From NCBI RefSeq assembly GCF_000001735.4, contig NC_003074.8, forward strand, positions 15,941,261-16,005,260: a stretch of 64,000 bases of DNA. The letters are read 5' to 3'. This stretch comes from Arabidopsis thaliana (Eukaryota; Streptophyta; Magnoliopsida; Brassicales; Brassicaceae). Below, piece after piece: positions 57,376 through 64,000 of the stretch (within the stretch, counting starts at the first letter, position 1; each line of letters opens with the position of its first letter). Made by a program: the position numbers and the translations under genes. The notes beneath the pieces were generated by a model that searched no databases, was not told the DNA's origin, and worked only from the letters and a program-made list of their open reading frames with translations.

Positions 57376-58922
57376 AAACTGAGTGAAGTATCAAAGTTGG
57401 CCCAAGCCGTACTCATCCTTCTTTTACTGACAATCTTTGCCTACCATCAGCTAATAGAACACTAACTGGTTGAATATCCTTAACATCTGTTAAATGATGC
57501 GAAGCACCTGTATCCATTATCCAAAGGTTTACGTACCAGTCAATTTTCAGATTCGTTGACCTTTCCAGCATTGAGAAGAGTCTTTATCACCTTCCATTGT
57601 GAGTCACTGAATCCGCTCACACCATCTGTGTCTCTGTCCGTTACCACATAGTTTGAGCTTTCGTAGCTCACAGGCTCATGCACTTGGACATCATTAGCAT
57701 ATGAGACATTGTTACGACCTCTCCCAGCCGCTCTATTATGTCCTCCGTGGCAACGTCCGTGACTCGATGATGTGCAAGATCTTGGCCTGTCTCCTCACCA
57801 CTCGGGGTACCCTATCACTCCGTAGTTGCTTTCACTCGAATGACTGGCGTGATTACAATGTTTACAAAACATTGTTGGTTTGTCTTCCTTATGAAATTGT
57901 TGAGTTGTTTGGACCGCAAAAAGCATTCACGTCTTGGCTTTCGTCGACGCCCTTTGTACAATTCCTCACTAAATTCTCCTCTTGTCTCACAATGTTATAA
58001 ACCTCCTCCATGGGCTGAATCGGTACTCATGACACCAAGGTAGACCTCACTGTTCGAAAAACATTGTCATCAAGTCCAAAGAGGAATTGATGCTCTTTGT
58101 CATCTTCACAGTCTTTCTCATGCAACTCACCAAGATTGCATTCACATTTACCACACTTGCATACTCTCAATGGTCGATAAGCTGCCATACTATCCCAAAT
58201 GCGAGTAAGCTTTCCGAAGTACGCTTCAATTGCAAGTCCTCTGTGCTTGCAACACGCCAATTCTGCCTTGATTTGTTAGATCTTTGGCCCATTCATGACA
58301 GAAAAACGCTTTTTGAGATGATCCCACAAGTCCTTAGCTACATCTCGATGGGAGATGTTCGATTTCAGATTCGAATCAATCGACATCTTGATCCATGACA
58401 CGAGGAGTGCCTGAATCGTCCACCAGTCTTCAAGGTCTGGTGATCCTTCAGCCGGTCGAGCTATAGATCCGTCAAGGAATCCAAACTTCTTTCGTGTAAG
58501 GAGAGACGTCTTCATTCCGCATGCCCACTCATCATAGTTCGTTCCCTGGAGCAGAGGATGCGAGATCACGACTCCTGGGTTGTCGGCAGCAGTCAAATCG
58601 TACGGAGAAATCGTTCGTCGGACCTCCGTGGCTGCTGGTATCGTTGTCGGGTTGGGTTGGTTTGCCGTCGAAAACAAGAAAAACAGAGTTTAGATTGAAA
58701 TTTCAGGCTCTGATACTATATAGATTCAGAGATCGTAAAGGGAAGAGAAATGTATTTCCAACATATTCAAAACTGAGATTACAAGCTTTTAAATAGATTA
58801 CAAACACTATCTTAGAGGATCTATGGAGATCATATCTACATCACAACAAACTAAGAAAACCGAAATTTATGGAACAACTTCTTGTTCTGTTTTGTTGTGT
58901 AACTCACCGTATAATCCGCTAT

Positions 58923-59672
58923 ATTATTATTTGGTAAAAATTGCGGATCTTTTACATACAAAAGACTCCCTATTTTATACAAAAGAGACTATTTCACGAT
59001 ATATAATACTTCCTTCTTTCCCAAAACGGATATATTTTATTCTTCTTGTTTTTTTCGATTTTAGTTTTATCTTTTCTATTTTTACTAAGCAGTCGAGTCC
59101 GAACTTAATTTAAATTTGTTGACCGATCTTCACGAATCTCGGTCCATCTACAAATAATGTTTTCTCGTAAAATTTTATTTATGTCAAATACGGATCTTTT
59201 GTGTTTTTCACTATTTTAAATGTTTGATAAGGTGCTAAATTGATGACTGAATACTATTTAAGTTTGAAGTCACTACAAAGTGGCTAATTTGTCCTTAGCA
59301 GAATCAGACATTATATAGTGACAGACTAACCAAAACCAAATGAATAGAAATAAATAAGTAACATGCAATTATTTGAACGTCAAATTAAGATATTGCTATA
59401 GCAGTATAGGCTTTTCCTTTCAAGAAGGGGTTTCCGATTTAAGGCATAAAGAAAGAAAAATTACGAAAGACTAGACCAAGCTTTAGTGTTTTGTTTGGCT
59501 AGCAACTAGCAAGGCCAAAAACATATAGTAGTACTAGTGTAGTGTAGTTAGTTACATCTTGACTCTTGTAATGGTGCAGTAGTTGTGGGTTCAGTGGTTG
59601 AGAGATACCGATTCAATTCCTCTTTGAATAAAGCAATTCCATTGAAGTTTTGAATCAAAACATATTATTTAA
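58923..59672. other. Intergenic DNA, 3' flank of CFB
   Basis: AT-rich, with no gene recognised. The last part is the 3' untranslated region of the minus-strand CFB gene. Confidence 0.5.
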
Positions 59673-60764
59673 CTATTTTATTAGTTTTTTCATAATAGCT
59701 ACTAAATTTTTATGCATAAACAGATAAAAACACAAAAGGAAACCAAGTAAGAGGACGGCGATCCAGCACGCCGCCGTCTCCATAGCCGTTTCTTTCCCTC
59801 GCCGCCACTTCATCTCCGCCTTCGCGGTCTTCCTCTCCATATATTCTATGTACTTCTCTTTCCCTTCTTCTTCCCCTCCCGCCCTAAACCTACGTTTCAT
59901 CCCCATGGCCGCCACCAAAATTTCCAAACTAACCTTCCCTCCTAAATTCCTCCCATCCTTGTCCTCTGCTACTAGGCTCACCTCTCTTATCTGCATCACT
60001 GCTGTCTCCTCTTCCCTCCGGTTAAACACCGCCAGCACCACCGTTACAGTGAACTCCACTTGCTCCGACCTTTTCTTGTTGCCCACGACAAAAATAGAGG
60101 AGAATTTTACGTGGACTTCTCCGGTTAACCAATGACGGTGCACCGAGACAGGTTTACGGGTTGATACATCCGCCGCACGTTTACATGTCGGGTCAATGAG
60201 TATCCAGCTCAAGGAGAGATTCTCTTCCAAGTCACTTTTCCACGTGTCATCCTTACATTGGTCCGTAACCAAAACTCTGGTCGGAATTAGTTCTTTCGGT
60301 TCGACAAGATCGACACGCATAGGTGAGCAAAGGAACCAACCAGAGACTGTCTCTGTAACATGAACCCTTGAGAAAATCACGTCATCTTTGTAGAATATAT
60401 CAACGGCTGAGATTAACTCCGAGGTATCAACGGACGGTGGGAGATTGATCCCAACATCATGTTCAAGAAACGGAAAGGAATCGGAAAAAAACGTCCGGTG
60501 ACCGTCGGGGAACGTTGAGATGATGCTTTGGACACGTGTATCCGAGGTAGAAGGCCATGTAGCGGAACATTGTTGCCTCCAGAGGGACTCGTCGGAGCAA
60601 AAAGAGTTTAGGTTGGAGCACGTGCAGCTTAGGGCGGCGAGAGAGGAACCGTCGAGGCGGGTTAGGATGTTAGACCGTAAAACATCGGAGGACACGGCGT
60701 TGATTCCCGGACTTCCGCCACGTGATGGTTGCTCCACCGTTGACGAAGACGAAGACGAAAGCAT
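59673..60764 (-). CDS. CFB: Cytokinin-induced F-box protein CFB
   Basis: An intronless 363-residue F-box protein. The ATG at 60764 is chosen because no ATG precedes it in frame. A serine run opens the protein. The F-box follows at about residues 24-65 (DVLRSNILTRLDGSSLAALS, then WRQQC) and would bind the SKP1-like adaptor of an SCF ubiquitin ligase. There is no kelch, LRR or FBA repeat domain. The middle contains WFLCSPMRVDLVEPKE and a Trp-rich segment typical of its small family. Near the C-terminus is one transmembrane helix (WIAVLLLGFLLCFYLFM), an unusual trait for an F-box protein. Position and structure match AT3G44326 (CFB), whose transcript is cytokinin-induced and whose product affects sterol metabolism. 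The coding region is GC-rich relative to its surroundings. No defects were seen. Confidence 0.93.
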   Translation of the reverse strand: MLSSSSSSTVEQPSRGGSPGINAVSSDVLRSNILTRLDGSSLAALSCTCSNLNSFCSDESLWRQQCSATWPSTSDTRVQSIISTFPDGHRTFFSDSFPFLEHDVGINLPPSVDTSELISAVDIFYKDDVIFSRVHVTETVSGWFLCSPMRVDLVEPKELIPTRVLVTDQCKDDTWKSDLEENLSLSWILIDPTCKRAADVSTRKPVSVHRHWLTGEVHVKFSSIFVVGNKKRSEQVEFTVTVVLAVFNRREEETAVMQIREVSLVAEDKDGRNLGGKVSLEILVAAMGMKRRFRAGGEEEGKEKYIEYMERKTAKAEMKWRRGKETAMETAACWIAVLLLGFLLCFYLFMHKNLVAIMKKLIK

Positions 60765-61589
60765 GAGATAAAGATTGAGTTGAAAATGCAAGAAAAGAAG
60801 AATTTATTGAATAGTCCAAGCATTTTCCATTAGTTCATTATTTATGGTGAGTAGTAGTACTATACAGATAAAATCTATTCGAATTTATAAATATATTAAT
60901 TTGGGAGAATTAGCTAAAAAACAAATCTTTTCTTGATATAATAAATTAATAATACACCTAATTATAAAATGTTTTACGCACGTAGCTTAAGAAGACCGTC
61001 TACGTGGTCTACATATGTTTGTTAATTGGTTGGAATTAGCATTCTTAAATAAATAATACTATTAAACGCGTTTGCTTTTGTAGCAATACAGTTTCACGTT
61101 TTTTATATAAGAATACAAATATACAATGATGTTGACTTACATGGTCCAGTTTGTATTTTGTATATTATAAACCAAATTACCAAATATTATACACGATCTA
61201 TAATGATGGGATCGATGATCTTCTCGTTGTGTAGGGAATCAATCAAACCAAACCAATCACGATCTTCTCATATTCAATATACCATGATATTGTTTTTATT
61301 TTGATCACTACCAATGGCCAAAGTTAGTTAGGTACTTACTTATCATTAATGTACAGTATAGAAAGAAACAAATCTACTTTCAGTTTTACAGTATACAATT
61401 CTATTATCATTTAAATTGCCTGTCTTGTAAAACATACAAACTTTGATAAGTAGAAACAAATCTACTTTCAGTTTTACAATACAATTCTATGAAATTTATA
61501 ACTTCTTTATATATATATATATATATATATTACAAATGACTTATGTATACACAACAGGTATGCTTATGTTTTGAGAATTCGAATGATGA
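60765..61589. other. CFB promoter region
   Basis: AT-rich DNA upstream of CFB. Several AGATT/AATCT cores, the binding core of type-B response regulators, are present, but such short motifs are expected by chance here. A (TA)n run lies at 61508-61531. Confidence 0.45.
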
Positions 61590-62430
61590 TCTGACCAAGA
61601 TGTGATGGGCATTAGCACCCAAAGCCACATAATATGTCATTATAGGTTGGTGTAGCCAGTTAGGAGAACTTGAAGATTGCGAAATCGACTTGAAAAAAAG
61701 TTAATATTTTAATTTGTATATATTTTCTTATGTTAATATTTGTATATATTTTCTTATGTTAAATAGATAGGTTTCATATTATCGAATATGTAAAAGAACT
61801 TGTCAACAAATCTTGTTATGATCATGTATAAATAGGCTAGTGTCTAGTAAATAAAAATGAGAGTGATTTGATAATAGGAAGCATCATGACTTGTGTTCAT
61901 TGTTTGAAGTATTTATATACTCAATAACTAGGAATCATAATTAATTAAGCTACAAACTGAGTTATTCTATAATCTTGATCCATGAGAGAAGAAGTCAATA
62001 ACGAGGAACCATAATTAATTAAGATACAAAGTGAGTTATTCTATAATCTTAATCCATGAAAGGAGTCAACTAAGTAGATTCAGCTCAAAAACAATCAAGG
62101 AAGATCAATTTTCGTCCATGGGAAAGACTACATTTAGTTATGTCTATTTTTCTCTTACGTGCACTTTAGAGTTTGATTTTCATCTTCCAAGAGTATGTTA
62201 AGCAACTATTATGGAAGAATTGCTTGTAATTACTCTATATAATGAGGTTCATGCAATGAATAAAGAAAATAAGCATGTTTGATACTTTTGGAATATTTGA
62301 GTGTGATTTTTTATTTTTCATCGATGGTGTATAATATTATTGGTTTGGTTAATGATGTGTAATATCCATTGATCAATACATGATCCGTCTTGATGCATCA
62401 TATCCAGGAGGATTTGTCGAGAGTGGTTCT
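61590..62430 (+). repeat. Possible solo LTR or LTR fragment
   Basis: Less AT-rich than its flanks. It has a TATAAATAGG promoter-like sequence at 61827, an AATGAATAAAGAAAATAAG polyadenylation-like area near 62255, and a TGGTTCTGATTTTCAACACC stretch at 62424-62443 that loosely resembles a primer-binding region. No coding part adjoins it. The call rests on general LTR-like layout only. Confidence 0.3.
61922..62068. repeat. 74 bp tandem duplication
   Basis: Two adjacent copies beginning CAATAAC.AGGAA and sharing CATAATTAATTAAG and GAGTTATTCTATAATCTT are offset by 74 bp with about eight differences. They lie inside the LTR-like segment. Confidence 0.85.
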
Positions 62431-62443
62431 GATTTTCAACACC

Positions 62444-64000
62444 AAAAAAGAAAAATTTAATCATTATTCTAATTGATTAGTTATAATTTAGTTACTTGGT
62501 TAGAAATTGGTTGACCCAAAAAAATTTACTTGCTTAGAAATTAATAATATTAGTTAACAATTTAAAAGTTGGACAAGTAAAGTTACAAATTAAAACTAAA
62601 TTGTTTTGGTAAAACTTGCATCCTACATTCATTTTTATAAGAACAAATTTCAATTACATGAAATTTATTAAAACTAGCTAATGTAAGAAAAAAACTAACT
62701 ACATATTAACTTTAAAATTTTTGTTGTGTATATAAACTCTTATATTGACAGGACTTTAATTATCCTCATATTTAGATCTCCAACTACCACATTATATGTC
62801 CAATATAGAATAATCTTATCAAGTATCAAGTTTAGGTATGATTACACTTGCATTATTCTTTCTTTTACAATTGAAACGTATTAAATTCATTTTTAAAATA
62901 CGAATTAAAATCTAATTGTGGGGTTTTCCACGTTTATATATTTGTAATTAGAAAATTTGAAATCGACCAATATCGCGCACTGGATAAAGTTATTGTATTA
63001 AAATATATTGATAAATAATAATGCTATCATAACATATCAAATATAGTTGGCTCTTAGCATCTTTAGTTAGGAGATAATTTTTAATTAGAGGATGTCAAAG
63101 ATCAATTATATTGGATATTCTTAGGAATATAGTAATAGATGTAGAGATTTTTGTGAATTAATAATTCAGTATTCATATCCTCTATGAATATTTTATTGAT
63201 ATGTTGTAGATATGGTAGATTAGAGATTATATGTAATTTGTTATTCAGATTTTCTTAAGGTACAACACGCATCGTTGATTCTTTTAGTTCTTTATCAATA
63301 TCTAGAAACCCCGAAAATTATATTTTGACTTTGAATGGTTACATTTGTAATAATTTCGAATATATGAACTCTTATTTATTTGAAAATCACATTAAAGGTT
63401 ATAACTTTTCATTTTTAAAATACTACACAAAATGACTGACATTTGTAAACAACAAATATGTGATAGTTCCAAAGATATTTTTCCGAAGAGAGGTGAATTT
63501 TTGTTTAAAAGTTCGAGAATTAAAGGTAATATTTTTTGTTTAACACATAACATTTTTGTTATAAAAAAACAGATTAGACTAATAGATGAATAATTTCATT
63601 TGGAATACTTTTTTGTTTTTGTTTTAATAAGTACTAGATTCGTAATTGCATCCTGAAAACCATTACACCCTAACGGGCTCAGCCCAAAAAGCTCATTGTT
63701 TCGACTAAACCCGGCTAGTCCACAATGGAGAGCCAAATTTATACCAACCCAACATGGTTTATTGACCTCTGTACAAGATTAAATCCAATTTGACACTAAA
63801 AAATTATAGGGTAGGGCAAAAAATCCTAACTTAAGTAGGATCCAATCCCCAACCCAAAAAGCTCGATTCGAACTGGTTTTAGAGAAATACAAAAATGGAG
63901 TTTAGAGACTAGTTACTTCATGTATCGAGTGATACTCAATCCAAACTAAAAATGTCGAAGTTTCGGGTAATTCATATACTTTTGAGTCTTTGAAAAAAAT
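62444..64000. other. AT-rich intergenic DNA to the window end
   Basis: No gene is supported. 63650-63880 is less AT-rich and contains two similar CCCAAAAAGCTC motifs (63684 and 63853), perhaps an old element, but no ends were found. Confidence 0.45.

Larger units (their letters stand above)
55089..58922 (-). mobile_element. Deleted Ty1/copia element with nested insertion
   Basis: The element runs right to left. The 5' LTR is 58727-58922 and the 3' LTR about 55089-55292; each is about 200 bp and they are diverged. Next to the 5' LTR, the minus strand reads TATCAGAGCCTG, a primer-binding site for initiator tRNA-Met. Gag follows (58677-58027: HPLLQGTNYDEWACGMKTSL, then CKCGKCECN), then the protease motif WIMDTGASHHLT near 57510. 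Integrase and reverse transcriptase are missing. The end of RNase H (SRSSAEAEYRAMA, ADIFTKPLGRREFEEF, 55660-55301) remains. The frame is broken by several stops and shifts. A retroposon and an inverted LTR piece lie within. Confidence 0.85.

Overview
This is nuclear DNA of a plant, almost certainly Arabidopsis thaliana. The three nitrilase genes encode proteins that match, as far as I can recall them, A. thaliana NIT2, NIT1 and NIT3. The gene order (CYP71B38-like P450, CAF1a, a small coiled-coil protein gene, NAC060, NIT2, NIT1, NIT3, F-box CFB) is that of chromosome 3 around AT3G44250-AT3G44326. The accession cannot be read from the sequence. A disrupted P450 and a heavy load of transposon remnants suggest it may not equal the reference accession, but that needs a comparison.

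Layout. 1-7 kb is AT-rich and gene-poor: a short P450 fragment, a nest of miniature inverted-repeat elements (3.9-4.6 kb) and a 1.9 kb Helitron (4.8-6.7 kb). 7.2-10 kb holds a CYP71B-type P450 (minus) broken by an 83 bp templated insertion, followed by duplicated pieces of its own 5' end. 11-11.8 kb is intronless CAF1a (minus). 12.8-23.7 kb is a transposon island: a polyadenylated Sadhu-like retroposon with 16 bp target duplications, a captured subtilase fragment, a Helitron, a Ty1/copia remnant on the minus strand, and a SIRE/Endovir-type copia remnant on the plus strand with an extra 3' ORF and a 3' LTR. 24.5-27 kb has an S-protein-homolog gene with one in-frame stop, a beta-hexosaminidase first-exon fragment and a SINE. 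27.5-29.3 kb is a 108-residue protein gene with a duplicated intron, followed by a second Sadhu-like retroposon. 31.6-33.8 kb is NAC060 (minus, four exons, C-terminal membrane anchor). 34.4-41.8 kb is intergenic with a terminal-inverted-repeat element and two Helitrons, one ending about 315 bp before NIT2. 42.1-54.2 kb is the NIT2-NIT1-NIT3 tandem array, each gene with five exons of nearly invariant size. 55-59 kb is a gutted copia element carrying a third Sadhu-like retroposon and an inverted LTR piece. 59.7-60.8 kb is the membrane-anchored F-box gene CFB (minus). The last 3 kb is AT-rich with LTR-like repeats.

The intact genes do not form an operon-like unit. The only functional cluster is the nitrilase array, which converts nitriles such as indole-3-acetonitrile to carboxylic acids. 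I found no wholly new biological system. The strongest unusual signals are the template-switch insertion that breaks the P450, the mosaic relationship among the nitrilases, the differing proximal promoter of NIT2 beside a Helitron end, and the family of long-TSD non-coding retroposons.
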